This document shows positions 17,401 to 28,459 of a stretch of 64,000 bases of DNA, one piece after another (position 1 is the first letter of the stretch; each line of letters starts with the position of its first letter). The notes below the pieces were generated by a model. The model made no database searches, was not told the origin of the DNA, and was given only the letters and a program-made list of their open reading frames with translations. The stretch comes from Kribbella flavida DSM 17836 (GTDB lineage: Bacteria > Actinomycetota > Actinomycetes > Propionibacteriales > Kribbellaceae). Position numbers and translations under genes: made by a program. The stretch lies in the NCBI RefSeq assembly GCF_000024345.1, contig NC_013729.1, forward strand, positions 4,712,001 to 4,776,000, written 5' to 3'.

Positions 17401-17434
17401 CGCGGTGAGAATCTCTCAAAAGAGTCTCACCGCG
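17401..17434. terminator. Hairpin between aspS and GH19 gene
   Basis: cgcggtgaga and tctcaccgcg are perfect 10-bp outer arms; inside them ctct and agag pair around a caaa loop, with a two-base bulge. It lies 120 bp past the aspS stop and 36 bp before the GH19 start on the minus strand. It could be the aspS operon terminator or a 5' leader/operator of the GH19 gene. Confidence 0.5.
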
Positions 17435-17553
17435 CTGTCACTTTCCCACCACACAACTCCAGTTGCTCAAGTAGGCAACCTGCACCACAGCTGCGAGCTT
17501 GCTCGCGTGCCCAGCCCACAGCCACGGCCGGCCTCAGCCGGCCCCGACCACAG

Positions 17554-19344
17554 TCAGCTCTTCGACTCCGCCTTGTCCTTGCTCTCCGGCTTCGCGTCGA
17601 CGCCGGCTTCCTTGCGCTGCTCCGCAGTGATCGGCGCCGGCGCCGCGGTCAGCGGATCGTAGCCGCCACCGGACTTCGGGAACGCGATCACGTCGCGGAT
17701 CGAGTCCGCGCCGGCCAGCAGCGCGGTGATCCGGTCCCAGCCGAACGCGATGCCGCCGTGCGGCGGCGCGCCGAACTTGAACGCGTCGAGCAGGAAGCCG
17801 AACTTCTCGGTCGCCTCCTCCTCGGTCAGCCCCATCACCGTGAAGACCCGCTTCTGCACGTCCTCGCGGTGGATACGGATCGACCCGCCACCGATCTCGT
17901 TGCCGTTGCAGACGATGTCGTAGGCGTAGGCCAGCGCCGACCCCGGGTCGGTGTCGAAGCTGTCCAGCGACTCCGGCTTCGGCGACGTGAACGCGTGGTG
18001 CACCGCGGTCCAGGCACCGGACCCGACGGCGACGTCACCGGCGGCGGTCGCGTCGTCGGCCGGCTCGAACAGCGGCGCGTCGACCACCCAGACGAACGAC
18101 CAGGCCGACTCGTCGATCAGCCCGCCGCGCCGGCCGATCTCCAGCCGGGCCGCCCCGAGCAGCGCCCGCGACGACTTCACCGGACCGGCCGCGAAGAAGA
18201 CGCAGTCACCCGGCTTGGCCCCGACGTGGTCGGCGAGACCGGCCCGCTCGGCCTCGGACAGGTTCTTGGCGACCGGACCGCCCAGCTCGCCGTCCTGCCC
18301 GACCAGCACGTACGCCAGCCCTTTCGCGCCGCGCTGCTTGGCCCAGTCCTGCCACGCGTCCAGCTGCTTGCGCGGCTGGTCGGCGCCACCCGGCATCACC
18401 ACCGCGCCGACGTACTGCGCCTGGAAGACCCGGAACGGGGTGTCCTTGAAGTACTCCGTGCACTCGACCAGCTCCAGGCCCATCCGCAGGTCGGGCTTGT
18501 CGCTGCCGAACCGCGCCATCGCCTCGGCGTACGTCATCCGCTGGATCGGGGTCTGCACTTCGTGCCCGGCGAGCTTCCACAGCTCGACGAGGATCTCCTC
18601 GGACAGCGCGATCACGTCGTCCTGGTCGACGAAGCTCATCTCCACGTCGAGCTGGGTGAACTCCGGCTGCCGGTCGGCGCGGAAGTCCTCGTCGCGGTAG
18701 CAGCGCGCGATCTGGTAGTACCGCTCCATCCCGGCCACCATCAGCAGCTGCTTGAACAGCTGCGGCGACTGCGGCAGCGCGTACCAAGAGCCCGGCTGCA
18801 GGCGCGCCGGGACCAGGAAGTCCCGAGCGCCTTCCGGCGTCGACTTGGTCAGTGTCGGCGTCTCGATCTCGACGAAGTCGTGCCTGGCCAGCACGTCCCG
18901 GGCGGCCTTGTTCACCTTGCTGCGCAGGCGCAGCGCCGCGCCCGGGCCCTGCCGGCGCAGGTCGAGGTACCGGTACTTGAGCCGGACCTCCTCGTTCACC
19001 GGCGTCGCGTGGTGCTCCTCGACCGGGAACGGCAGCGGCGCGGCCTCGTTCAGCACCTCGACCTCCGCCGCGATCACCTCGATCTCGCCGGTCGGCAGGT
19101 TCGGGTTCGCGTTGCCCTCGGGGCGGGCGCTGACCTCACCGACGATCTTCAGGCAGAACTCGGCCCGCAGCGGGTGCGCGACCTCCTCGTCCCGGATGAC
19201 CACCTGGACGGTGCCACTGGCGTCCCGCAGGTCGATGAACGCCACGCCGCCGTGATCGCGCCGCCGCGCCACCCAGCCCGCCAGCGTGACGGTCTGCCCG
19301 GTGTGCTCGGCCCTGAGCGAGCCGGCGGAATGGGTACGGATCAC
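17554..19344 (-). CDS. aspS: Aspartyl-tRNA synthetase
   Basis: A 596-residue class IIb synthetase, the normal length of bacterial AspRS. The start is GTG 19342-19344 (VIRTHSAGSLRAEHTGQTV). Anticodon-binding OB fold: LAGWVARRRDHGGVAFIDLRD. Motif 2: ARCYRDEDFRADRQPEFTQLD. The bacterial GAD insertion is present (about residues 290-420). Motif 3: GGIAFGWDRITALLAG. The short C-terminal Lys/Glu-rich tail is a lineage extra. The start overlaps the hisS stop by 4 bp, so the gene is translationally coupled and last in the MBL-hisS-aspS operon. Confidence 0.97.
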   Translation of the reverse strand: MIRTHSAGSLRAEHTGQTVTLAGWVARRRDHGGVAFIDLRDASGTVQVVIRDEEVAHPLRAEFCLKIVGEVSARPEGNANPNLPTGEIEVIAAEVEVLNEAAPLPFPVEEHHATPVNEEVRLKYRYLDLRRQGPGAALRLRSKVNKAARDVLARHDFVEIETPTLTKSTPEGARDFLVPARLQPGSWYALPQSPQLFKQLLMVAGMERYYQIARCYRDEDFRADRQPEFTQLDVEMSFVDQDDVIALSEEILVELWKLAGHEVQTPIQRMTYAEAMARFGSDKPDLRMGLELVECTEYFKDTPFRVFQAQYVGAVVMPGGADQPRKQLDAWQDWAKQRGAKGLAYVLVGQDGELGGPVAKNLSEAERAGLADHVGAKPGDCVFFAAGPVKSSRALLGAARLEIGRRGGLIDESAWSFVWVVDAPLFEPADDATAAGDVAVGSGAWTAVHHAFTSPKPESLDSFDTDPGSALAYAYDIVCNGNEIGGGSIRIHREDVQKRVFTVMGLTEEEATEKFGFLLDAFKFGAPPHGGIAFGWDRITALLAGADSIRDVIAFPKSGGGYDPLTAAPAPITAEQRKEAGVDAKPESKDKAESKS

Positions 19345-20678
19345 GAGTTCTCCTGAGCTGTTGTCACGATCTGGGGTCGTACGTCGTCGGTCGGCGGCGT
19401 CCAGGTGGCCGGGTCGGCCGGGACCTGCTCGCCGCTGCGGATGTCCTTCACCTCGGACCCGTTGCCGGTGCTGAACCAGACGAACGGGATGCCGCGGCGA
19501 TCCGCGAACTTGATCTGCTTGCCGAACTTCGCCGCGGCCGGCGCCACCTCGACCGGGATGCCCCGCTGCCGCAGCTGGGCCGCGGTCCGCATCGCCTCGG
19601 CCCGGTCGTCCTCGTTGTTCAAGGCAATCAGTACGGCGGTCGGCGTACTGCGGCTGCCCTTGACCAGGCCCTGGGAGACGAGCCGGTGCACGAGCCGCGA
19701 GACGCCGATCGAGATCCCGACCCCCGGGTACGTCGTCTTGCCGTCGGACGCAAGCGCGTCGTACCGGCCGCCGCCGCCGACGGAGCCGAAGGACTCCTGG
19801 CCGACCAGGTAGATCTCGTAGACAGCGCCGGTGTAGTAGTCCAGCCCGCGAGCGATCCGCAGGTCGGCCATCAGCAGGCCGGGCGCGTGCTCGGCCGCGG
19901 CCGCCATCACCTGGCTGAGCTGCTCCAGGCCCTCGTCGAGCGTCTCGTGCTCGACGCCGAGCGCCCGGACCTTCTCGACGAACGAGGTGTCGGTGCTGGA
20001 GAGGTCGGCCAGTTGCACGGCCAGCCGGGCCTGCTTGTCGGTCGCACCGGCCTCGACCAGCCGCTCGACCACCTTGTCCGGGCCGATCTTGTCGATCTTG
20101 TCGACGATCCGCAGCACCGTGGTCACGTCGTCCAGGCCGAGCCCCCGGTAGAAGCCCTCGGGGATCTTGCGGTTGTTGACCTTGACGACGAACTCCGGCA
20201 CCGGCAGCCGGCTCAGCGCGTCGGCGATCACCAACGGCAGCTCGACCTCGTAGTGATTCGGCAGCTCGCCGCTGTCGACGATGTCGATGTCGGCCTGGGT
20301 GAACTCGCGGTACCGGCCCTCCTGTGGGCGTTCGCCGCGCCACACCTTCTGGATCTGGTAGCGCCGGAACGGGAACGCCAGCTTGCCGGCGTGCTCCAGC
20401 ACGTACCGCGCGAACGGCACGGTCAGGTCGAAGTGCAGGCCAAGGCCCGGGCCGTCGTCGTCGGCGCCGGCCGCGAGCCGGCGGACGCCGTAGATCTCCT
20501 TGTCCGCGTCCTCGCCCTGGTTCGACAGCCGCTCGACCGGCTCGACCGCGCGGGTCTCGATCGAGGCGAACCCGTGCAGCTCGAAGGTCTCCCGGATGGT
20601 GTCGAGAAACTGCAGCTCGACGATCCGGTCCGACGGAAGGAATTCGGGAAACCCGCTGATGGGGGTCACCTTGGTCAT
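19341..20678 (-). CDS. hisS: Histidyl-tRNA synthetase
   Basis: A 445-residue class II synthetase. Motif 2 is YQIQKVWRGERPQEGRYREF (residues about 105-124), the HisA motif is ARGLDYYTGAVYEI (about 275), and the C-terminal anticodon-binding domain starts near residue 345 (TPTAVLIALNNEDDRAEAMR). The start ATG at 20678 overlaps the MBL hydrolase stop by 4 bp, and its own stop overlaps aspS by 4 bp: a tightly coupled operon. Confidence 0.97.
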   Translation of the reverse strand: MTKVTPISGFPEFLPSDRIVELQFLDTIRETFELHGFASIETRAVEPVERLSNQGEDADKEIYGVRRLAAGADDDGPGLGLHFDLTVPFARYVLEHAGKLAFPFRRYQIQKVWRGERPQEGRYREFTQADIDIVDSGELPNHYEVELPLVIADALSRLPVPEFVVKVNNRKIPEGFYRGLGLDDVTTVLRIVDKIDKIGPDKVVERLVEAGATDKQARLAVQLADLSSTDTSFVEKVRALGVEHETLDEGLEQLSQVMAAAAEHAPGLLMADLRIARGLDYYTGAVYEIYLVGQESFGSVGGGGRYDALASDGKTTYPGVGISIGVSRLVHRLVSQGLVKGSRSTPTAVLIALNNEDDRAEAMRTAAQLRQRGIPVEVAPAAAKFGKQIKFADRRGIPFVWFSTGNGSEVKDIRSGEQVPADPATWTPPTDDVRPQIVTTAQENS

Positions 20679-21364
20679 GATGTGGGGATCTCCAGGTCCT
20701 GCAAGTAGGGGTTGGTCGCCTTCTCCCGGCCGATGGTCGTCTGGCCACCATGACCCGGCAGCACGACGATCTCGTCACGCATCGGCAGGATCTTGGTGGC
20801 CAACGTCTGCAGCATCGTGGGATGGTCGCCGCCGGGCAGGTCCGTCCGGCCGATCGACCCGGCGAACAGCACGTCCCCGGAGAAGAGCACGGCGGGAACG
20901 TCCTCCGGCCCGTCGTACGGCGTGGTGAAGGTGACCGAACCGCGGGTGTGCCCCGGGGTGTGGTCGACGGTGAACTCGAGCCCCGCCAGCTCCAGGGTCT
21001 GCCCGTCCGCGAGCTCGGCGACGTCGTCGGGCTCGGCGAACGAGTGGTCACCGCCGAGCAGCATCCGCGCGGTCTCCGGGCTGATCCCCGCCATCGGGTC
21101 GCTGAGCAGGTGCCGGTCGTCCGGGTGGATCCAGGCGGTGCTGTCGTAGCTGCCGCAGACCGGCAGCACCGAGAACATGTGGTCGATGTGGCCGTGCGTG
21201 AGCAGCACCGCGACCGGCTTGAGCTTGTTCTCCCGGACCACCTGGTCGACGCCCGCCGCGGCGTCCTGACCGGGGTCGATGACCAGGCACTCCGCACCCT
21301 GGCCGGTGGCGACCACGTAGCAGTTCGTACCCCACGATCCGGCGGGGAACCCGGCGATGAGCAC
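20675..21364 (-). CDS. MBL-fold metallo-hydrolase, glyoxalase II-like
   Basis: A 229-residue metallo-beta-lactamase-fold enzyme. GTG 21362-21364 starts VLIAGFPAGSWGTNCYVV. The zinc-binding motif is LLTHGHIDHMFS (HxHxDH, residues about 54-60); later ligands are HTPGHTRGS, FSGDVLFAGSIGRTDL (Asp) and VLPGHGGQTTIG (His). This is the YcbL/glyoxalase-II-like group, which hydrolyses thioesters. In actinobacteria it commonly sits just upstream of hisS, as here (4-bp overlap). The intergenic space to the divergent DUF349 gene is 235 bp. Confidence 0.9.
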   Translation of the reverse strand: MLIAGFPAGSWGTNCYVVATGQGAECLVIDPGQDAAAGVDQVVRENKLKPVAVLLTHGHIDHMFSVLPVCGSYDSTAWIHPDDRHLLSDPMAGISPETARMLLGGDHSFAEPDDVAELADGQTLELAGLEFTVDHTPGHTRGSVTFTTPYDGPEDVPAVLFSGDVLFAGSIGRTDLPGGDHPTMLQTLATKILPMRDEIVVLPGHGGQTTIGREKATNPYLQDLEIPTS

Positions 21365-21599
21365 GACTGGCCTTCCTGGAACGGAGCTGGACCCAACAAG
21401 GTTACCGGTCGGCTCGCACCGGGTTCGCACCGGATTGTGACGGCAACCCCGTTGCGCCGGGGCGGGGAGTTTGTGATGGTTCAGTGATAGATGTCGGGAC
21501 AGCACCCGACGCGCCCGGGCAGGCCCTGGTCACGCGGATGAACCAGGGGCCGACCAGAATGGGCAGGAGCGCAGTGCATACCGCCGGAAGGGGCGAGTT

Positions 21600-22826
21600 G
21601 TGGCCGAGGAAAGCTGGGGCCGGGTAGCGGACGACGGAACGGTGTTCGTCAGGACCAAGGACGGCGAACGAGCGGTCGGCCAGTGGCCGGACGCGAACCC
21701 CGAGGAGGCCCTGGCCTTCTACACCCGCCGGTACGACGCGCTGAAGTTCGAGGTCGACCTGCTGGAGAAGCGGGTCCAGGCCGGCACGGTGTCGCCCGAC
21801 GACGCCCGCGCCGCGGTGAAGAAGGTGACCAGCGCGATCACCGACGCCCAGGCGGTCGGCGACCTCGACGGCCTGCTGGCCCGGCTCGAGGCACTCACCC
21901 CGCTGGTCGCCCAGCAGCGCGAGAAGCGCAAGGCCGAGCGCGCCGCCAAGGTCGAGGAGGCCCGCGAGGCGAAGACCAAGATCGCCACCGAGGCCGAGAC
22001 GATCGCCGCCGGCACCGACTGGCGGCACGGCGTCACCCGGCTGCGCGAACTGCTCGACGAGTGGAAGGCGCTGCCGCGGCTGGACAAGTCCAGCGACGAC
22101 GAGTTGTGGCACCGGTTCTCCTCCGCGCGCACGACGTACACCCGGCACCGCAAGCAGCACTTCGCCGAGCTGTCCTCCAAGCGCGACGAGGCGGCCGCGG
22201 TCAAGGAGCGGCTGGCGGCCGAGGCCGAGTCGCTCGCCTCGTCGACCGACTGGGGCCCGACGTCCGGCCGGTTCCGCGACCTGATGCGGCAGTGGAAGGC
22301 GGCCGGCCCCGCGCCGCGCGAGGTCGACGACAAGCTGTGGGCCCGCTTCCGCAGCGCCCAGGACACCTTCTTCGGCGCCCGGGACGCGGTCCAGGCCGAG
22401 GAGAACGTCGAGCAGCAGGCGAACCTGCAGGCCAAGGAAGCGCTGCTGGTCGAGATCGAGGCGATCCTGCCGGTCACCGACGCCAAGACCGCCCGCGAGC
22501 AGCTGCGCACCCTGCTGGACCGCTGGGACGAGATCGGCAAGGTCCCGCGCGACTCGATGCGCGCGATCGACAGCCGCCTGCGTGCCGTCGAGCAGGCCGT
22601 CAAGTCCGCCGAGGACGAGGTCTGGAACCGCAGCAACCCCGAAGCCCGCGCCCGCGCCGAGGCCACCGTCAAGCAGCTCCAGTCGCTGATCTCCGACCTG
22701 GAGAAGCAGGCCGCCAAGCACGAGGCCCAAGGCAACACCCGCAAGGCGAACGAAGCCCGCGAAGCCATCGCCGCCCGCCGCGAATGGCTCACCCAGGCCC
22801 AGAACGCGCTGGCCGAGTTCAGCTGA
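21600..22826 (+). CDS. DUF349 domain-containing protein
   Basis: A 408-residue, highly charged, almost entirely helical protein. GTG 21600 gives VAEESWGRVADDGTVFVRTK. Three DUF349 repeats are recognisable by the recurring W-x(10)-L-W-x-R-F pattern (e.g. LDEWKALPRLD, DELWHRFSSART; RQWKAAGPAPRE, DKLWARFRSAQD), separated by long coiled-coil helices. The C-terminal SDLEKQAAKHEAQGNTRKAN ends the chain. Its role is unknown; nucleic-acid association has been suggested for the family. It is divergent from the MBL-hisS-aspS operon. Confidence 0.9.
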   Translation: MAEESWGRVADDGTVFVRTKDGERAVGQWPDANPEEALAFYTRRYDALKFEVDLLEKRVQAGTVSPDDARAAVKKVTSAITDAQAVGDLDGLLARLEALTPLVAQQREKRKAERAAKVEEAREAKTKIATEAETIAAGTDWRHGVTRLRELLDEWKALPRLDKSSDDELWHRFSSARTTYTRHRKQHFAELSSKRDEAAAVKERLAAEAESLASSTDWGPTSGRFRDLMRQWKAAGPAPREVDDKLWARFRSAQDTFFGARDAVQAEENVEQQANLQAKEALLVEIEAILPVTDAKTAREQLRTLLDRWDEIGKVPRDSMRAIDSRLRAVEQAVKSAEDEVWNRSNPEARARAEATVKQLQSLISDLEKQAAKHEAQGNTRKANEAREAIAARREWLTQAQNALAEFS

Positions 22827-22920
22827 CCTGAACCTGACAGCACCCACCGTGGCGCCGACCGCCGGCGCATCGTAGGACCGTTGGTTGTTCGGCCACGGCT
22901 GATGCGGCAGGAGTTCCACG

Positions 22921-23469
22921 GTGGGTTTCCACGGCGTCGCGTGCATGGTCACGGAGGTGGACCTCCGCGAGCTCGACGCGTACCTCGTTCCGCTCCTCGA
23001 GCAGCCCGCCGGTTACCGGCCCTTCGCGCTGCCGATCCACGGGTCCTACGACTACTACGGCGGTCTCGACACGGATCCGGACGAACTCGTCACTCTGCTC
23101 GACCAGTTCGTGGCCCGATGCCTGCGCAGCGGACGCCTCGTGGTCGACGAGAGGAGGGTGCAGCCGGCCGGCACCCTGATGGAGCTCGCCATGGCCAACC
23201 ATGTCGTTCTCGAGATCACCGGCCGGCACGCCTGCCACCTGGACAGCCATGGCCTCGCCTACGCCTTGATCTCCGAAGCCGCCTGGAACGCCTGCGTCGA
23301 ACAAGGTCGCACAGTCCCCGACTCCGGCGCGCCGATCGCGTCGCCGTACCTCGAGGAAATCTACGGCGACCGCCTCACCGACTGGGCCGAACCTCTGCAA
23401 GCCCTCACGGCCGTCAACGCCGCCCTTGCCCTTCTCGACCTCGCCTGGCGCCGCCCCGAATTCCTCTGA
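22921..23469 (+). CDS. Unrecognised cytoplasmic protein
   Basis: A 182-residue protein I do not recognise. GTG 22921 has a good ribosome-binding site (gcaggag seven bases upstream); ATG 22945 is an alternative. It is acidic, without signal peptide or membrane segment, and contains ALPIHGSYDYYGGLDTDPDE near residues 40-60 and a later ITGRHACHLDSHGLAYALIS stretch. It begins a plus-strand patch of variable genes after the DUF349 gene and ends 51 bp before the AbiEi/DUF559-like gene. Confidence 0.7.
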   Translation: MGFHGVACMVTEVDLRELDAYLVPLLEQPAGYRPFALPIHGSYDYYGGLDTDPDELVTLLDQFVARCLRSGRLVVDERRVQPAGTLMELAMANHVVLEITGRHACHLDSHGLAYALISEAAWNACVEQGRTVPDSGAPIASPYLEEIYGDRLTDWAEPLQALTAVNAALALLDLAWRRPEFL

Positions 23470-23520
23470 CCTGTGGACAGCGTCGAGCAAGCCTGTCCCT
23501 TCATCGGTCATCCTGCTGCG

Positions 23521-24384
23521 ATGCAGCCCTGTGACGCTCCGCTGTTCTTCTGCGGCCTTCCGTTCACCGCCCGCCAGGTCGGCCGCAAACTCCGCTGGCT
23601 CCTCGGCTCGGGCGACATCCGCCCGGTCCTCAAGGGCGTGTACGTCGACACCCGGGTGCCGGACTCGGTGGAACTGCGCGCGGCCGCGGTCGCGCACGTG
23701 CTGCCGCCCGACGGCATCGCCTGCGGCCGAACGGCGGCGTGGATCCACGGCATCGACACCACCGCCCTCGGAACCACCGAGCAGGTGGACCTCCACTGGA
23801 CTCGTGAGGCGACCGACGTCGTCGACGTCGCCGGACAACGCGTGACCAGCCCGATCGCCACCACCGTCGAACTGGCGATGCAGCTACCCCGCCCGTTCGC
23901 GCTCTCCGCCGTCGACGCCATGCTGAGGTCCGGCATCGCCGACCGCTGGGCTGTTCGCGCAGCTTCTGCCGAGTACGACGGTCGCCCGGGCATCGTCCAG
24001 GCCCGGCAAATCCTGTACTACGCCGACCGCCGGGCCGAGTCCCCGGGCGAGTCCTGGCTCCGGCTGCGTCTGCTCGACGCCGGCTTCGGCCGGCCCGAGC
24101 TGCAGATCCGGGTCAAAGGATCAACCCGCGACTATCGCATCGACCTCGGCTACCCCGAGCCGCTGGACGACGGCCGCCGGCTCGGCCTCGAGTACGACAG
24201 CGACCGCTGGCACTCGCGCCCCCGGGAGGAAGCCCGCGACGAGCAGCGGCGCGACGAGCTGGCCGCGCTCGGCTGGCACGTCATCTCCGTCCGCCGCACC
24301 GACCTCTGGGGCAGCTACCCCGCCCTCGAACTAGCCGTCGGCAGCTACCTCAGCCAGCATCCGCGACTGCCGCGCCGCTGGTAA
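23521..24384 (+). CDS. AbiEi-like / DUF559 endonuclease-fold protein
   Basis: About 287 residues from ATG 23521 (MQPCDAPLFFCGLPFTARQV); GTG 23473 is an alternative start. The N-terminal half resembles the AbiEi-type winged-helix antitoxin region (LKGVYVDTRVPDSVELRAAA, GRTAAWIHGID). The C-terminal 100 residues form a DUF559/Vsr-like fold: ESPGESWLRLRLLDAGF, IDLGYPEPLDDGRRLGLEYD and LAALGWHVISVRRTDLW, a PD-(D/E)xK-type arrangement. Such fusions are numerous in actinobacteria and of unproven function. Its last 46 bp before the stop are duplicated 600 bp downstream. Confidence 0.8.
   Translation: MQPCDAPLFFCGLPFTARQVGRKLRWLLGSGDIRPVLKGVYVDTRVPDSVELRAAAVAHVLPPDGIACGRTAAWIHGIDTTALGTTEQVDLHWTREATDVVDVAGQRVTSPIATTVELAMQLPRPFALSAVDAMLRSGIADRWAVRAASAEYDGRPGIVQARQILYYADRRAESPGESWLRLRLLDAGFGRPELQIRVKGSTRDYRIDLGYPEPLDDGRRLGLEYDSDRWHSRPREEARDEQRRDELAALGWHVISVRRTDLWGSYPALELAVGSYLSQHPRLPRRW
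24323..24368 (+). repeat. Direct repeat, copy 1 (3' end of DUF559 gene)
   Basis: Encodes LELAVGSYLSQHPRL, the penultimate part of the DUF559-like protein. It matches 24923-24968 at 44 of 46 positions (differences at 24332 and 24356), exactly 600 bp away and in the same orientation. The two copies bracket the GNAT gene. Confidence 0.9.
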
Positions 24385-24425
24385 CTCAGGCCGCCCGAGA
24401 GACACTCGACTGAGACGATTCCGCC

Positions 24426-24920
24426 ATGAACGACAGCACGAGTTCGCCCTGGTCGCTCCGCCCGGTGACTCCGACGGACATCGACGCGATCGCCGAGCTC
24501 CGCGCGACAGTCATGCGCCCGGATCTCGAACGCTTGGGCCGCTACGACGAGGACCGAGTACGTCAGCGCGTCCGTGACTCGCTGTCGCAGCACTCGTCGG
24601 TCATCGAGATCAACGGCGCGCTCGCCGGATCGATCACCGTGCGGCCTGTGCAGGACGGCCAGTGGCTGGAGCATTTCTATCTGGCAGCGCAGTACCAGGG
24701 CCGTGGCCTCGGTTCGGCCGTCCTGCAAGCAATTCTCCACGAGAGTGACGCGCAAGGTACAACCACCCGGCTGAACGTACTCCAGGGCAGCCCGGCCCGG
24801 CGCCTGTACGAGCGCCACGGCTTCGTCCTGGAATCCGAAGACCCCGTCGACGTCTATCTGGTTCGCCCGGCCCCGCATCAGCGCGACCGGAACGCACGTC
24901 CTCGCCGGGGCGAGTCGTGA
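24426..24920 (+). CDS. GNAT family N-acetyltransferase
   Basis: A 164-residue single-domain acetyltransferase. The acetyl-CoA loop is QYQGRGLGSAVLQAILHESD (residues about 98-117, matching Q/R-x-x-G-x-G/A), preceded by beta strand WLEHFYLAA; the C-terminal signature is ARRLYERHGFVLESED. The substrate is unknown. It is bracketed by a 46-bp direct repeat of the neighbouring gene's 3' end, which suggests that it arrived as a unit or was captured by a duplication. Confidence 0.9.
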   Translation: MNDSTSSPWSLRPVTPTDIDAIAELRATVMRPDLERLGRYDEDRVRQRVRDSLSQHSSVIEINGALAGSITVRPVQDGQWLEHFYLAAQYQGRGLGSAVLQAILHESDAQGTTTRLNVLQGSPARRLYERHGFVLESEDPVDVYLVRPAPHQRDRNARPRRGES

Positions 24921-24922
24921 GC

Positions 24923-24968
24923 CCCTCGAACCAGCCGTCGGCAGCTACCTCAGCCGGCATCCGCGACT
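24923..24968 (+). repeat. Direct repeat, copy 2 (displaced DUF559 3' end)
   Basis: The second copy begins 3 bp after the GNAT stop. Read in the matching frame it gives LEPAVGSYLSRHPRL, so the peptide is still recognisable, but it continues into QHALVS instead of PRRW-stop. It is a non-functional remnant of the DUF559-like gene or a paralogue. Confidence 0.85.
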
Positions 24969-25035
24969 CCAACACGCCCTAGTGAGCTGCCAGGTACGGC
25001 CGTTGAGCGAGCTTCGGCCCTTCTAAGCTCCAGCC

Positions 25036-25923
25036 ATGAGCATGCGCCTGGTAGCTGAGGTCAATCGGCAGCTGGGCTGGGGGCTCAAGGTGTCGGGCGT
25101 CGCCAGTCAAGGGCAGTCGGGCGGGGCGGTGTTCGTGCGGTGGCCTGACGGCCGGGAGGGAGTGGTCACGACCGGTCTGGTGTCGTGGCAGCGGATGGTC
25201 CAAACAGCGGAGGTCCTCGGGGAGGTTCGGGAGCGCGGGATTCCGGTTCCCCGGATCGAGGCTGTCGTGCCGGTGATCCGCGGGCGGACGGCGGTGGTGC
25301 AGGAGAAGTTGCCTGGCGCCACGATCACCGAAGCCGGCGCTGAGACGGTCGACGCGATCGTCGCGATGAACGATCGCTTCGCCGGCCTGCTGGCCGATCG
25401 GGCGGACGTTCCCGGACCGCAGGTGCGGCTTTCTCCCGCTCACGGGCTGCTGGAGCAGTACGGCGCTCGTAGCAGCCGTCTGCTGGACCGGATCCGAGAG
25501 CTCGATTCCCCGTCGCACGGTGGTCCGGCGTCGTCCGGCGCCGGCGCTGCGGGGCTCGCGATCGACGGGGACGATTTGGTGCATCCGGATCTGACGGTGC
25601 CGAACGTGCTGTTCGGCCGGACGGGTGCGGTCACCGGTGTCGTCGACTGGAACCTCGGCGTGGCACGTGGAGACCGGAGGTTCGGCTTGGTGAAGTTGTT
25701 GTTCGATCTGACCTGGGCGGCCGGCGTCCCCAGCGACGAACAGCGTCCGGCCGCGGCCGCGCTGGACCGGATCGAGGAGGTCGTTCACACGACGATCCCG
25801 GCCGACAGGTTGCGCAGGTACTGGGCCTGCCAAACGCTGGCCATGCTGAGCTGGACGATTCACGCGCGGGACACCGAGGCGATCAACCTCCACCTCGCGC
25901 TCGGCGAGCGCGGTCTGGGGTGA
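25036..25923 (+). CDS. Aminoglycoside phosphotransferase-family kinase-like protein
   Basis: A 295-residue protein with the APH fold. The N-lobe has SQGQSGGAVFVRWPDGREGV; the catalytic loop is DDLVHPDLTVPNVLF (about residues 180-195, where the family norm is HGDLHxxN), and the metal-binding strand is AVTGVVDWNLGVARGDR. The Brenner Gly is replaced by Pro and the usual second His by Thr, but Asp and Asn are kept, so activity is plausible. The substrate is unknown; few such proteins confer resistance. It is a stand-alone gene after the displaced DUF559 repeat. Confidence 0.8.
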   Translation: MSMRLVAEVNRQLGWGLKVSGVASQGQSGGAVFVRWPDGREGVVTTGLVSWQRMVQTAEVLGEVRERGIPVPRIEAVVPVIRGRTAVVQEKLPGATITEAGAETVDAIVAMNDRFAGLLADRADVPGPQVRLSPAHGLLEQYGARSSRLLDRIRELDSPSHGGPASSGAGAAGLAIDGDDLVHPDLTVPNVLFGRTGAVTGVVDWNLGVARGDRRFGLVKLLFDLTWAAGVPSDEQRPAAAALDRIEEVVHTTIPADRLRRYWACQTLAMLSWTIHARDTEAINLHLALGERGLG

Positions 25924-25971
25924 CGACGGCACAAGCCCCGGCCGGTGTACGGCGAGGCTTGTGCGCGGGGA

Positions 25972-28359
<2,388 letters not shown>

Positions 28360-28459
28360 GTTGTGTCCCTCCGCCGACAGGCCACCAGTCTAGAGGGCAT
28401 CCGCCAACCCGGCGGACACGGCCTGTGGACAACACGCCGATTTGACGTCGGCACCGACT

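Noticed and set aside
19345..21399. Extension of the aspS frame to a 1281-residue protein
   Set aside because: It overlaps hisS and the MBL hydrolase, both recognisable in another frame with 4-bp couplings; only the part from GTG 19344 is AspRS.
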